Shown piece by piece: positions 1 to 9,248 of a DNA stretch of 64,000 bases. The first letter of the stretch is position 1; each line of letters starts with the position of its first letter. The translations under genes were made by a program, and so were the position numbers. Source of the DNA: Gammaproteobacteria bacterium (GTDB taxonomy: Bacteria; Pseudomonadota; Gammaproteobacteria; Pseudomonadales; Pseudohongiellaceae); NCBI GenBank assembly GCA_012960305.1, contig DUBM01000017.1:124001-188000 (forward strand), written 5' to 3'. Below the pieces are notes generated by a model that saw nothing but the letters and a program-made list of their open reading frames with translations, searched no databases and was not told the origin of the DNA.

Positions 1-730
1 TTTAAACGGAGCAGCCTGGCAGGACAAATTTGTCGCTGACGCCAGCACATTAGATAAGCTGGAGCCATTCGATAGGGATCAATTATCACTCTATATTGGA
101 ACATTAGGGATGCCCGGCTTAACAGCTTATGTGGGGCTATTTAAATACGGCGAACCAAAGGAAGGCGAAACAGTATTCGTTTCTGCCGCTTCTGGCGCTG
201 TAGGTGCCAATGTTTGCCAAATTGCAAAGCTCAAAGGCTGCCGCGTTATTGGTAGTGTCGGCAATGATGCCAAAGCTCAATGGCTACTTGGTGAATGCGG
301 TGTTGATGCCGTAATTAATTACAAAACCTGCGGAAACCTCACCGACGCCCTGGCTGCTGCAGCGCCAGACGGCATTGATGTCTATTTCGAAAATGTCGGT
401 GGTGATCATCTGCAGGCCGCTCTGGCAGTAATGAACCCTTTTGGAAGAATTGCCGCTTGCGGCATGATCGCCAGCTATAACAATTCTAAGCCAGCTCCGG
501 GCCCCAATAATCTTATGCTCATTGTTGGTAAGAAAGTTCGCATCAATGGCTTCATAGTCTCTGACCACGGTGACATGCGAGAACAATTTCTTGTAGACAT
601 GATTGGATGGATTAAGGAAGGTAAGGTTAAGAGTCGCGAAACTGTCCTGGACGGCTTGGATAATTCGGTTGAAGCGTTCTTAAATCTTTTCAGTGGCAAA
701 AATTTTGGCAAAATGGTGGTCAAAATCTAA
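1..730 (+). CDS. NADP-dependent oxidoreductase, MDR superfamily (partial, 5' end outside window)
   Basis: The reading frame is open from the first bases of the window, so the N-terminus lies outside. An in-frame ATG at 110 is inside the domain and is not the true start. The visible part is the nucleotide-binding and C-terminal half of a zinc-independent medium-chain dehydrogenase/reductase of the CurA / prostaglandin-reductase / leukotriene B4 dehydrogenase type. It shows the MPGLTAYVGL segment, the VSAASGAVG dinucleotide loop, an FENVGG strand and the C-terminal NFGKMVVKI ending typical of the family. Such enzymes reduce alpha,beta-unsaturated carbonyl compounds with NADPH in the cytosol. 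Substrate cannot be told from sequence. Family call is firm. Confidence 0.9.
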   Translation, partial: LNGAAWQDKFVADASTLDKLEPFDRDQLSLYIGTLGMPGLTAYVGLFKYGEPKEGETVFVSAASGAVGANVCQIAKLKGCRVIGSVGNDAKAQWLLGECGVDAVINYKTCGNLTDALAAAAPDGIDVYFENVGGDHLQAALAVMNPFGRIAACGMIASYNNSKPAPGPNNLMLIVGKKVRINGFIVSDHGDMREQFLVDMIGWIKEGKVKSRETVLDGLDNSVEAFLNLFSGKNFGKMVVKI

Positions 731-767
731 GGGTTGTCCTTGTCTCTCCCACTAAGGATTGTAGATT

Positions 768-1004
768 AATTCGACATTGATCCTTACCGGCGATAATTCT
801 ACCATGCTTGGTCCGATTATATTTATACTCGGTGTCTTAGGTATTACGGTAATGGTGGGAAATATTGATGCTAGTCAATTTGCCTTGACAGATTTTGACA
901 TGATGATTTTATTTTCATTTATTCTCCTACAGATTGCGCGGACAGATCTCACCTTAACTCACATCAAAAGATTCTCCTGCTGTATACCTACTTATAGAAT
1001 CTAG
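768..1004 (+). pseudogene. Remnant of a CaCA-type Na+/Ca2+ antiporter (C-terminal fragment)
   Basis: An open stretch with no convincing start (TTG at 777, no ribosome binding site) encodes two hydrophobic segments. The pattern GPIIFILGVLGITVMV followed by an IARTDLTLTHIKR stretch resembles the last repeat of YrbG-type calcium/sodium antiporters, which normally read GSNIFNILGVLGITALV and then LLRTGLRLSRWEG. Key residues of the repeat (GSN) are changed and nothing of the remaining family length is present in the spacer. I infer a decayed fragment rather than a working 75-residue membrane protein. The resemblance is from memory of the family and is moderate only. Confidence 0.35.
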
Positions 1005-1055
1005 GCTATGCGACGCAGCAAGCAATCCACTGCACTAAAAGTATTGTTATTACTA

Positions 1056-1517
1056 TTAGCTACGACTCCCTTTTATCGCCGCAGCCAAATAACAATCTAA
1101 AGCGTTAGCGAATTCCCGTTTATCACTCTCAGATAACCGCGGGGGCCCCCCAGTATGAACGCCACTGCTACGCATAGTGTCAAGAAAATCTCGCATATTT
1201 AGCCGGGCTTTGATGGTACTCGCCGAGAACGTCTCACCTCTTGGACTTAAGACTTGAGTGCTCTTACTTATCAGCTCATCGGCCAGGGGTATATCTGAGG
1301 TAATTATAAGATCGCCCGCTTCCGCACGGCGCACAATTTCATTGTCCGCCACATCGAATCCCTGAGGCACCTGGATAGATAAAATATTCTTGAATGTTGG
1401 CACCTGCAAGGGTTGATTAGCAACCAAGGTCAATTGAATACCAGTTCTTTCAGCAGCTTTGAACAGTATCGTCTTAACCGCCTTCGGACAGGCATCTGCA
1501 TCCACCCAGATTGTCAT
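1056..1517 (-). CDS. yaiI: YaiI/YqxD family protein (UPF0178, DUF188)
   Basis: The 153-residue product has the family N-terminus [11 protein letters not shown], the conserved ITSDIPLA segment, a SPRGE motif and the C-terminal [19 protein letters not shown] block. The length matches the family (about 150 residues). The fold is PIN-like, with the acidic residues of the DADACP and TSDIPLAD segments forming the putative metal site, but no activity is firmly established. It lies 42 bp downstream of the SulP transporter gene on the same strand, so the two may be cotranscribed. It starts with ATG at 1517. Confidence 0.93.
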   Translation of the reverse strand: MTIWVDADACPKAVKTILFKAAERTGIQLTLVANQPLQVPTFKNILSIQVPQGFDVADNEIVRRAEAGDLIITSDIPLADELISKSTQVLSPRGETFSASTIKARLNMRDFLDTMRSSGVHTGGPPRLSESDKREFANALDCYLAAAIKGSRS

Positions 1518-1559
1518 GCCAGCGCCGGTAAACTATTGATCAATAACTCACCAATGTTC

Positions 1560-3302
1560 TCAGGCACTAGACATCACCACTACCTTATCATTCAAGTCTT
1601 CTACTGCCTGATTGTGGCTCAAGTAGTTATTTCCAGTCAGTGCATAGAAAAATTGAGTGGTAGCTAGCCTGTCCATAATCGGGCCTTTAACTTCAGAAAG
1701 GTGTAATGTGATATTAAGACTTTCTAGAGTTTCATTGATTGTCTCGAGTGAGGCTAAGGCACTCATATCAATTTTATTTACGGCTGTACACATCAACACA
1801 ACATGTTGCAGTTTTGGCTTTTCTGTAACTAGCTTAAACAATAACTCTTCTAAATATCGCGTATTGGCAAAGTAAAGCGACTCATCGACACGAATAGATA
1901 AGAGGTTTTCAAAAGTTTCAACTTTGTGACGATTTACATTCCGAAAATGTTCAGTGCCGGCGACTCGGCCAACTACAGCAACATGGGGTTGAGAAGTTTT
2001 GTACAAATGAATAAAAATCGAGGCAAACACACCAGCACTGATCCCGAATTCAACCCCTACCAGCAGAGTTAAAAGCAGAGTTATGGTGACTGCAGCAAAA
2101 TCAGCCTTAGAGTAAAGCCAGGATCTTTTCAACACGGAAAAATCCAGCAAAGGAATTATTGCAACTATTATTATCGCCGCCAAACAAACTCTAGGCAGCC
2201 AGAACAAAATTGGAGTAAAGAACAAAGCGACAAGAGTAATTAGTATTGCCGTAAATAGGCCAGCGGCTGGAGTTGCGGCACCAGCTTCAAAATTTACCAC
2301 CGAGCGGGAAAAGCCACCACTAACAGGAAACCCTCCAGCAATCGAAGAGCCAAGATTCGAGGCCCCTAGGGCGACTAATTCCTGGTCCAAATCGATTCTC
2401 TCCCGCCTTCGAGCGGCTAATGATTGACCTACCGAGATTGACTCGACGAAGCCTATAATGGCTATTAAGATAGCCGAGCCCGCCAAGTTGCTCATTAAAT
2501 CTAACGAAAATTTCGGCACACCAAATCCTGATAGACCTTTAGGTACATCACCCAGCAACTGCAAACCTTGCTGGTCAAGCCGCAGAGAGTAGGCCAGTGT
2601 CGCCGTAATAATTGCAACGAGAATTGGACCTGTTCGCGAGAGAATAATAGCGAGAGACTGATTTATTCCTAGGGCAACCAACAAATTTCTCATGCCTGAC
2701 TTGCTCCATAGGATAAATACGATTGCCATAATTCCAATGCTCAAGGTGAGCATGCTGGAGTCCTGCAGTGAGCCTAAAATAGCTGTTAGTAGTTCTAGCA
2801 AATTATTGCCGCTAGCACTGATGCCCAATAGATGTTGGACCTGACTAAACCCAATAATAAGGGCGGCCGCAGTTACAAATGCACTTATGACTGGATGGGA
2901 AATAAAATTCGCCATAAAACCCAAGCGAAATATTCCCAGAGCCAACAAAAATATTCCAGATAAAAAAGTTAGTGAAAACACGGCGAAGAGATAATCTTCC
3001 GGTGATGTGAGGGCGAGCTTACTCAGCGCAGCTGCTGTCATGAGCGAGACGACTGCGACAGGACCTACTGATAAAGAATTACTGGATCCAAAAAATGCAT
3101 AAATAGTAAGACCAAAAATACTGGCATAAAATCCAGCTTCCGCCGGCATCCCAGCCACCAATGCATAAGCAAGGGATTGTGGAATAAGCATAATAGCAAC
3201 GACGACTGCAGCCACTGAGTCATCGGCAAACTTACTCTTGCTGTATTGGCGCCCCCAAGTCAAGATTGGGAATAAACGACTTAGGCTTAGCGGTTTACTC
3301 AA
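1560..3302 (-). CDS. SulP family anion transporter with C-terminal STAS domain
   Basis: A 580-residue inner-membrane carrier of the SulP (SLC26-like) family. The N-terminal part has the family segment around MLIPQSLAYALVAGMP, the FGSSNSLSVGPVAVVSLMT motif and about a dozen hydrophobic helices. A cytoplasmic STAS domain occupies roughly residues 450-560, after the membrane part ends near HLYKTSQPHVAVVGRV. Substrates of the family include sulfate, bicarbonate and other anions, and specificity cannot be read here. The start is TTG at 3302, preceded by a weak AGAGAAG-like ribosome site. It is followed closely by yaiI on the same strand. Confidence 0.92.
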   Translation of the reverse strand: MSKPLSLSRLFPILTWGRQYSKSKFADDSVAAVVVAIMLIPQSLAYALVAGMPAEAGFYASIFGLTIYAFFGSSNSLSVGPVAVVSLMTAAALSKLALTSPEDYLFAVFSLTFLSGIFLLALGIFRLGFMANFISHPVISAFVTAAALIIGFSQVQHLLGISASGNNLLELLTAILGSLQDSSMLTLSIGIMAIVFILWSKSGMRNLLVALGINQSLAIILSRTGPILVAIITATLAYSLRLDQQGLQLLGDVPKGLSGFGVPKFSLDLMSNLAGSAILIAIIGFVESISVGQSLAARRRERIDLDQELVALGASNLGSSIAGGFPVSGGFSRSVVNFEAGAATPAAGLFTAILITLVALFFTPILFWLPRVCLAAIIIVAIIPLLDFSVLKRSWLYSKADFAAVTITLLLTLLVGVEFGISAGVFASIFIHLYKTSQPHVAVVGRVAGTEHFRNVNRHKVETFENLLSIRVDESLYFANTRYLEELLFKLVTEKPKLQHVVLMCTAVNKIDMSALASLETINETLESLNITLHLSEVKGPIMDRLATTQFFYALTGNNYLSHNQAVEDLNDKVVVMSSA

Positions 3303-3428
3303 GCAACTTCTCTATCATAGTTTCAACAACCCTCCATTGATTTAGTTTAATTATCCGAGCCAATTGAAATTTGTCATAATTCTTAGTCTGAGCAGATAGC
3401 TATACTGAAATGAATATCAACGCTGACC

Positions 3429-3959
3429 CTAGGCTGGATTAGTCGAAGGATTTCTTCGCCTCATCAAACCGACACACTTCACACAGCAATAGAACAAAAA
3501 ATCAATGGCTAAAGTCAACAAGACGGCAATTGCCAACCCCCATTGTATAGCAATCGAATTTAATGGCACTGTGTAAGTGTACTGATTAACGGATTCGCCC
3601 AACAGTTCCTGATCCGCTGCAAATACCACATGCATAACTACCAAGAAGGAATTACCTTCCATCACCAGATGCTCGGCGGAAATTCTAGAATACCTATCGT
3701 GAATAATTCTGATGCTACCCGCATCACGCCGAAACACCTGATCATTGCTTTGTTCGTAGTGGGCGATTAATGCTCGGAGATCGCCACTGAATAAGTCATT
3801 GGCGGTCAATTGAAACCCTGCGATATTTGCCGATACTTCTTGAAAGTGCGCATCCACCCGCTTCTGATACTGATCAACAAAGCTTGGAATTTGGATTCCA
3901 AACAAAAGACCAATGGCAAATATGATTAGCCGACTATAGGTCAGAAGAAATGTTCTCAT
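3429..3959 (-). CDS. DUF2937 family membrane protein
   Basis: A 176-residue protein with one N-terminal hydrophobic segment (about residues 7-25) and one near the C-terminus (about 137-160), separated by a soluble, probably periplasmic region. The arrangement, the IPSFVDQYQKRVDAHFQEV segment and the length match DUF2937, a family of unknown function common in Gammaproteobacteria. ATG at 3959 is used. It lies about 50 bp downstream of the DUF2333 gene on the same strand, which suggests a shared transcript. Function is unknown. Confidence 0.8.
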   Translation of the reverse strand: MRTFLLTYSRLIIFAIGLLFGIQIPSFVDQYQKRVDAHFQEVSANIAGFQLTANDLFSGDLRALIAHYEQSNDQVFRRDAGSIRIIHDRYSRISAEHLVMEGNSFLVVMHVVFAADQELLGESVNQYTYTVPLNSIAIQWGLAIAVLLTLAIDFLFYCCVKCVGLMRRRNPSTNPA

Positions 3960-4011
3960 AGCATAAGAGTTGCGTTAATTACGGTTAGAATTTTGCTCTT
4001 TTTCAATACCG

Positions 4012-5064
4012 CTAGCCCTGTGAGAGCAAACTTCTTAAATCGATGATCGCCGCGTGGGCCCGAGATATATAATTGGCCATAGCTAAGGAATGATTGGCGA
4101 AGATCCCGAACCCAGAACCATTAAGAATAATCGGAAAAAGTATTTTCCTTTGGCTAGCTTCCAATTCTTTAATAATTTGACTAAGACTTGCTCTGGCGTT
4201 TTTATCTTCAAGTACATCTTTGAAATCAATTTCAACAGCGTTTAGAAAATGCATCAAAGCCCAGGCAGCACCGCGAGCCTCATAAAATACATCGTCGATT
4301 TGTAGCCAAGGTGTTTTAACTGACACCTCACTCCTCACAGGGGTCGACTGAGAATAAATCTGCTTACCGGCTACGTCAGTATTTATACGTTGCTGTCTGA
4401 CACTGGCACTGAGACGTTGAGACAAGCTGCCTAGGCGGGACTCAACCGCTAATAGCCAATTGGAAAGATTGTCAGCCCTTGAGTAAAACTGGGCATCCAC
4501 TTTGTTTGGATCTGAAATTCTTGATAGATAGGAATAAAGATGTTCAATAGCTTCTGAATACTCGCTCTCAGTAGGAGGAAATAGCCAACTATCATTATTA
4601 AAATGAAAATTAGGTTCACTAATTATTAAATCTAAATCTTCCGTAGACTGCGACTGAGATCGACTAAAGCTTTCTCGAAAGGCGCGCGTCAGATCTCTAA
4701 TTTGCACTAGGACACCAAATTCCCAATTGGGGATATTGTCCAGATATAAACCTGGAAGCATTATATCATTACTTAGATAGCCGCCAGGTTTTTCTAACAA
4801 AGTTTCAGCAGCCCTAATCAATGTTGTAGTTGTGGTACTGCCAACGACCTGCGCATTGCCCGATGCTGTTAACTTTAAAGCATTATTTTGCACGACACTG
4901 AAAGGCACAGGTTCTCGGCTCCAATACATGCCAAGTATAAGAATAAAAATCACAACGAAACCAATCAAGGTCAGAAGCATTTTCCGCCCGACACCACCTA
5001 GACTAGGCAAGCGAAAGATTGCAATAAAACCAGACCATTTTTCTTTCAGCGAATTCCAGAACAT
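4012..5064 (-). CDS. DUF2333 family protein, single-pass inner membrane
   Basis: About 350 residues with one transmembrane helix near residues 30-48 and a large soluble region. The GSTTTTTLIRAAETLLEKPG segment, the ILPGLYLDNIPNWEFG-like block and the C-terminal part with ARGAAWALMHFL are typical of DUF2333, a family of unknown function. A TTG at 5076 would add four residues. I prefer the ATG at 5064, which keeps the usual short basic N-terminus. It sits upstream of the DUF2937 gene on the same strand. Both are envelope-associated by topology. Confidence 0.82.
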   Translation of the reverse strand: MFWNSLKEKWSGFIAIFRLPSLGGVGRKMLLTLIGFVVIFILILGMYWSREPVPFSVVQNNALKLTASGNAQVVGSTTTTTLIRAAETLLEKPGGYLSNDIMLPGLYLDNIPNWEFGVLVQIRDLTRAFRESFSRSQSQSTEDLDLIISEPNFHFNNDSWLFPPTESEYSEAIEHLYSYLSRISDPNKVDAQFYSRADNLSNWLLAVESRLGSLSQRLSASVRQQRINTDVAGKQIYSQSTPVRSEVSVKTPWLQIDDVFYEARGAAWALMHFLNAVEIDFKDVLEDKNARASLSQIIKELEASQRKILFPIILNGSGFGIFANHSLAMANYISRAHAAIIDLRSLLSQG

Positions 5065-5221
5065 GTAAATTCTCAATAGTATTAAATTGACTTGCCCTAT
5101 TTACAAGCAAAATGTCTCTATTCCAATCTAATTGAGTAATATTCTCTGCCTACTTATACTCACGTAATGTAGCTATCTTCTACATTGGACTACAAAAAAT
5201 GTGATTTGTTACCGCACCTTA

Positions 5222-5956
5222 TTAATCAGCAGAAATTCGAAGTCTAATCGTCGTCCGACTCGCCAGCTCGATATTGCCCCGGAGTCGATAGCCCTTGACG
5301 GCATTGCGCATCACTGAAAACATCCAGCGTGCCTGATCATCATTTGGGGCAGTTATCAGGAAAAATGCTTCGTGCTGACGAGCTTGGTGAGCTATATCTA
5401 TTAATTGCTGTTCAGCTGATTCGCTGCGCTTGGAAAAATCTTGTGTGTCTAGCTGGAAAAACAAATCCCCTGAATCCATTTCCGCTAACAATGCCTCGGT
5501 TGCTGCCGCAAGACCCGGATGAGCATCATCTACAAATCTGGCATTGTTAAGTAGCACCTTAGATTCTTCGAACAGCCCTCGCCGATTGGCTTCTGCAGAT
5601 AACTTTAAATACCTCTCAACAATATTTTGCAACCCTTCAAGAGCTATCTCATTGCTCGGATCATAGGCTAACACTCGCTGAAATCTTATATGAGCATTGT
5701 TATCTGCAGGGGTAAGTAACCGATCTGAGTCCATGGCTTGGAGAGCTTCAAATAATATATCGGCTATCCAACGTTGCTGATCCGGAACTCGTATGGAGTT
5801 ATCAATCACCTGAGGATCGCTTAGAACTGAAATTTTTAAGGGCGGATTGCTTGGGGCGGAGACAGCGCCTTCGATTGCCGGCTGCTGGGTCTCACAAGCG
5901 TTTAGCAAGAGAACTATGACGGGCAGAAAATATTTTATTGGGATGTGCTTCATCAT
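5222..5956 (-). CDS. Predicted lipoprotein of unknown function
   Basis: The N-terminus has a short signal with the lipobox LLNAC (Cys about residue 21 from this start), so the mature protein is expected to be lipid-anchored. The remaining 220 residues include a helical, TPR-like middle (roughly LAYDPSNEIALEGLQNIVERY and the following alanine-rich helices) and a C-terminal segment FLITAPNDDQARWMFSVMRNAVKGYRL. I do not recognise a named family. The longer frame begins at 5986. I chose the ATG at 5956 (another ATG follows at 5953) because the longer form would put ten extra residues before the signal. None of these starts has a good ribosome site. It lies between moeA and the DUF2333 gene. Confidence 0.7.
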   Translation of the reverse strand: MMKHIPIKYFLPVIVLLLNACETQQPAIEGAVSAPSNPPLKISVLSDPQVIDNSIRVPDQQRWIADILFEALQAMDSDRLLTPADNNAHIRFQRVLAYDPSNEIALEGLQNIVERYLKLSAEANRRGLFEESKVLLNNARFVDDAHPGLAAATEALLAEMDSGDLFFQLDTQDFSKRSESAEQQLIDIAHQARQHEAFFLITAPNDDQARWMFSVMRNAVKGYRLRGNIELASRTTIRLRISAD

Positions 5957-6018
5957 TGCATATGTAGTTATACGACATACTGACATTGACTGCTTACTCT
6001 AAGCAATTAAGCAATAAC

Positions 6019-7275
6019 CTAATTCAAGAGTTCAGAAAAAGGAATGTACTCCAAACTATCACCGATAGCGACAGCGCTATGAGGAGGAACAATTGCCAAT
6101 CCCTCACTATAACTGAGAGACGCTGCTGCTCCAGAGCTCTGATTGTCATAAAGCATCAGCACAGAAGAATTAGAGCCAGTTACGACAATTACCCGCAGAT
6201 ATTCTTGACGCTCCGCTGTTTCCCGACAACTGAAACCGCTAGATAAGTGAAAACTTTTTGGTGCGTTCCCTTTACATCCCTGCATGGCAAGCAAGGCCGG
6301 CCTTACTAATAGAACGAAGGTCACGAAAGCAGAAACAGGATTGCCGGGCAAACCGAAAAACTGAACACTGCGATTATTATCACGAGATAGTTTTCCGCTA
6401 GCAAAGGGTTTGCCGGGTTTAATTGCCAGCTTCCACAAATCGAGGTGACCTATTGCTTCAACTGCAGCCTTCACGTGATCTTCTTCACCAACTGACACGC
6501 CGCCGGTGGTAATAACACAATCCGCTTGTTCTGACGCCGAAACGAGAGCACGTTTAGTGCCTTCGAAGTCATCTTCTACAACTCCCAAATCAATAACTTC
6601 GGCCCCTAGGGCTTCTAACAATGATGTAAGAGTATAGAAATTAGAATTATAAATTTGCCCTGCCTTTACCGAAGTGCCGGGGTGTACAAGCTCATCTCCT
6701 GTCGTCATCACGGCAACTCGAATCTGGCGAACGACATCGAGTTGAGTTAAGCCAATTGAGGCCAACAAACCGATATCTTGAGCCAACAAACGCCGACCTT
6801 TATTAAGCAGCAATTCACCGGCTTTAATGTCTTCCCCTGCTAAACGCAGATTCTCTCCAGCCTGTACTTTTTGCAGAACCTTTACACTATCGCCGTCGAC
6901 CTGACAGTTTTCCTGCATCACCACTGCATCTGCACTCTCGGGTAAAGGAGCACCAGTGAATATCCTCGCTGCTTCGCCAATGGAAAGTTGCACTCCCACC
7001 TGACCCGCAGCTATGCGTTGGGTAATTTTTAGAGTTGTTGACTGCGACTTTAAATCTCCCGATAGAACAGCATATCCATCCATTGCACTATTGTTTAGAG
7101 GCGGCACGTCCATATCGGAATAATAATCTCTGGCAAGAATACGACCGGCAGCGCTGCGCAGCGGAGTTGATTCCTGCTCTCCTATCAACCCAAGTGATTC
7201 GAGCAAGATTTTCTGGGCAAGACTAATAGGCATGAGCGCCGTTTTTCTAATTCTTTCTGTGATTTTGTCATCCAT
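6019..7275 (-). CDS. moeA: Molybdopterin molybdenumtransferase MoeA
   Basis: The 418-residue product has the full MoeA architecture. It includes the N-terminal SAAGRILARDYYSDMDVPPLNNSAMDGYA motif, the AARIFTGAPLPESADAVVMQE segment, the TTGDEL and TTGGVSVGEEDHV motifs of the MoaB/MogA-like domain, and the PGKPFASGKL and GLPGNPVSAFV loops. MoeA inserts molybdate into adenylylated molybdopterin in the cytosol to give molybdenum cofactor. It stands alone without other moa/moe genes, but the window carries three clients: the hydroxylase at 13.1-17.1 kb and two sulfite-oxidase-type enzymes at 42.8 and 56.6 kb. ATG at 7275 gives the family length. Confidence 0.97.
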   Translation of the reverse strand: MDDKITERIRKTALMPISLAQKILLESLGLIGEQESTPLRSAAGRILARDYYSDMDVPPLNNSAMDGYAVLSGDLKSQSTTLKITQRIAAGQVGVQLSIGEAARIFTGAPLPESADAVVMQENCQVDGDSVKVLQKVQAGENLRLAGEDIKAGELLLNKGRRLLAQDIGLLASIGLTQLDVVRQIRVAVMTTGDELVHPGTSVKAGQIYNSNFYTLTSLLEALGAEVIDLGVVEDDFEGTKRALVSASEQADCVITTGGVSVGEEDHVKAAVEAIGHLDLWKLAIKPGKPFASGKLSRDNNRSVQFFGLPGNPVSAFVTFVLLVRPALLAMQGCKGNAPKSFHLSSGFSCRETAERQEYLRVIVVTGSNSSVLMLYDNQSSGAAASLSYSEGLAIVPPHSAVAIGDSLEYIPFSELLN

Positions 7276-7331
7276 TTGTTTATTTATTACTCAGCAGCAT
7301 CGCAATCTTACTCTTCAGTAGTTATTCCAGC

Positions 7332-8267
7332 TCAAGCGGCAGATGATTCTGATAATTCATGATTGGGAGAGAATACTCTGTCGCCATAGAGCGACTTAAT
7401 AGCATCTTGCAACTCACCGTGCCAAGATTTTTGTTTAATCCCAAATGTATCAAATATCTTTTTACTGGCTAAAGTTGAATTGTGAATCTCTGGCGCTTTA
7501 GCTTCTCGCTCTTCGAATTTCAGCGAGTCCAGTAATTGATAAATTTGCTCATCATGATTAGCCGCATACTTAAGCGTTTGTTCAGCGAATTCGACTTCTT
7601 TCTTAGTTTCTAGACCACAGTAATGATAGGTGCCCCAAACACTGGCATCACAATCTACTTGCTTGCAAACCGCTAGAATCGCTGCGGCCAAATCGCCGGT
7701 ATGAGTAGGACTAAATCTACGCCTGGCGACTTGAATCTCCCCTCTATTCTTGATCGCCGAACGAATCCAGGATTTGATCAATCCTTTTTTGTCTTTACCG
7801 AATAACCAGCCGGAGCGAACAATGATATGAGAATTATGTTGAGTGACAGCCTTTTCTCCTGCTAGAGAATAGCGCCCATAGATGCCTTGAGGGTTGGGTT
7901 CATCATTCTCGTTATATCCCAATTTCTTTGCACCATCGAAAACATAAGCGTTTGAAAGGTGAATTAATGGAATATTCAGATGGCTGCTGATCTCAGACAG
8001 AGTGCCTGGCAGAAGAGCGTTTATTTGCCGACAGCGAAATTCTGATGACTCAGCTCTTTTTAATGCACTGTGATTACGAGAAATGAAATCCGCCAGATTT
8101 ACCACCTGAGTTGGCTCATAATCGGTAATCATCTTCGCAATGGCGACGGGATTATCAGGGTCGAAGTGCTTATCTGCGGGTGCCTGAAATCCAATCTTGC
8201 GTTTGCGCAAAATTTCGATGAGTGCCCTACCTGCAGGGCTGTTTGCTCCAGCTAGAAATAACTTCAC
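7332..8267 (-). CDS. RmlD-like sugar-nucleotide-binding SDR protein with altered active site
   Basis: A 311-residue protein of the extended SDR / dTDP-4-dehydrorhamnose reductase (RmlD) type. The N-terminal GANSPAG dinucleotide loop is present, followed by a LSNAYVFDG strand and the YGRYSLAGE helix start, then RSGWLFG. In RmlD enzymes these segments read ISTDYVFDG and YGxxKLAGE. Here the YxxxK lysine is Ser134, and the Thr-Asp of the STD motif is Asn-Ala. It may therefore bind a nucleotide without the usual reduction, or catalyse something else. It starts with GTG at 8267 without a clear ribosome site. No other nucleotide-sugar genes are nearby; it lies between ssb and moeA. Confidence 0.8.
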   Translation of the reverse strand: MKLFLAGANSPAGRALIEILRKRKIGFQAPADKHFDPDNPVAIAKMITDYEPTQVVNLADFISRNHSALKRAESSEFRCRQINALLPGTLSEISSHLNIPLIHLSNAYVFDGAKKLGYNENDEPNPQGIYGRYSLAGEKAVTQHNSHIIVRSGWLFGKDKKGLIKSWIRSAIKNRGEIQVARRRFSPTHTGDLAAAILAVCKQVDCDASVWGTYHYCGLETKKEVEFAEQTLKYAANHDEQIYQLLDSLKFEEREAKAPEIHNSTLASKKIFDTFGIKQKSWHGELQDAIKSLYGDRVFSPNHELSESSAA

Positions 8268-8340
8268 GGGACCAACTAAGCTAAATGTCCGTACAATATG
8301 ACCTAAAGTTCGATCAAACCTGTCGGGAAGTCAAGTGAAC

Positions 8341-8361
8341 AGGGCTACAGTTGGTAGCCCT
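8341..8361 (-). terminator. Hairpin downstream of ssb
   Basis: Perfect 8-bp inverted repeat (AGGGCTAC / GTAGCCCT, 5-nt loop) located 18 bp after the ssb stop on the minus strand. It lacks a following T-run, so it is a weak intrinsic-terminator or mRNA 3'-end candidate. Confidence 0.4.
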
Positions 8362-8378
8362 GAAGGTAATAAACTATT

Positions 8379-8849
8379 CTAAAACGGAATATCGTCATCA
8401 AAATTATCAAAATTGGAAGGAGCTGCCTGTGTTGGTGCCGCCTGAGCTGGTACCGGACTGCTCTGTTGGTTTTGGCCGAAAGAGTTATCCCCTTGAGCTA
8501 CCCCACCACCGCTGCGGGAGTCCAACATTTGCATTTCGCTAGCTACAATTTCGGTGCTGTAACGTTTAACGCCATCTTGCTCCCAAGAACGGGTTTGCAA
8601 ACGGCCTTCGAGATACAATTTTGAACCTTTCTTAACATATTGTTCGACTATCTCTGCTAAGCGATTGAAAAAAACCACTCGGTGCCACTCCGTTTTTTCC
8701 TGCTGCTCGCCAGTGTTCTTATCTTTCCAAGTATCACTAGTAGCAATTGACACATTGCAAACACCATTGCCATTGGGCATGGATCTAAATTCTGGATCGT
8801 TTCCCACATTACCCACAAGAATTACTTTGTTAACTCCACGACTAGCCAC
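8379..8849 (-). CDS. ssb: Single-stranded DNA-binding protein
   Basis: A 156-residue SSB with the OB-fold N-terminal domain ([21 protein letters not shown], then the [23 protein letters not shown] block), a Gln/Pro/Ala-rich linker and the acidic tail DDDIPF that recruits partner proteins. It forms a tetramer on single-stranded DNA in replication and repair. The start is GTG at 8849, giving MASRGVNK, with a GAGGGG ribosome site about ten bases upstream. It is divergent from uvrA as in many Gammaproteobacteria, which usually share an SOS-controlled intergenic region. Confidence 0.98.
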   Translation of the reverse strand: MASRGVNKVILVGNVGNDPEFRSMPNGNGVCNVSIATSDTWKDKNTGEQQEKTEWHRVVFFNRLAEIVEQYVKKGSKLYLEGRLQTRSWEQDGVKRYSTEIVASEMQMLDSRSGGGVAQGDNSFGQNQQSSPVPAQAAPTQAAPSNFDNFDDDIPF

Positions 8850-9248
8850 TATTTATTCCCCTCGTTGATCTATTTTTGAGCTTTTAGATACTCTGATACC
8901 AATACACGGATACTAGTACATGGCAGCAGATCAATTAGCAACTAAGTTTATACCAAGCTTGTCAGCATGAGAACTTTTCCAGGAATTTAACCGCCAATTA
9001 TTATCCAGTATTCACATACTGAGAAATTAAACTGTGGATTAGGCTAATGGAGTTTCGATAATTGACTGCTGAGTAATTATTCGGCGAGTAAATTACTGAA
9101 TAGTGATCGAAATTGGGCATCAGCAGTAAAGGAAAGCGCTATAGAGTTGCGAAGCAATGTATTTCTGCATCCCTGCTGGACTCGAAGCCTTGTAATTGTA
9201 GATAATGGGTGGTTTCGCCATTTACTTGCTGTTTTCAGGACCTAGGTC
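8850..9248. other. ssb-uvrA divergent intergenic region
   Basis: 399 bases between the divergent starts of ssb and uvrA. Promoters for both genes must lie here. I looked for a LexA box (CTGT-N8-ACAG) on both strands and did not find a convincing match. No ORF or stable RNA structure stood out. Confidence 0.5.

Noticed and set aside
8850..9248. SOS (LexA) box between ssb and uvrA
   Set aside because: Expected from related species, but I could not find CTGT-N8-ACAG or a close match on either strand, so it is not claimed.
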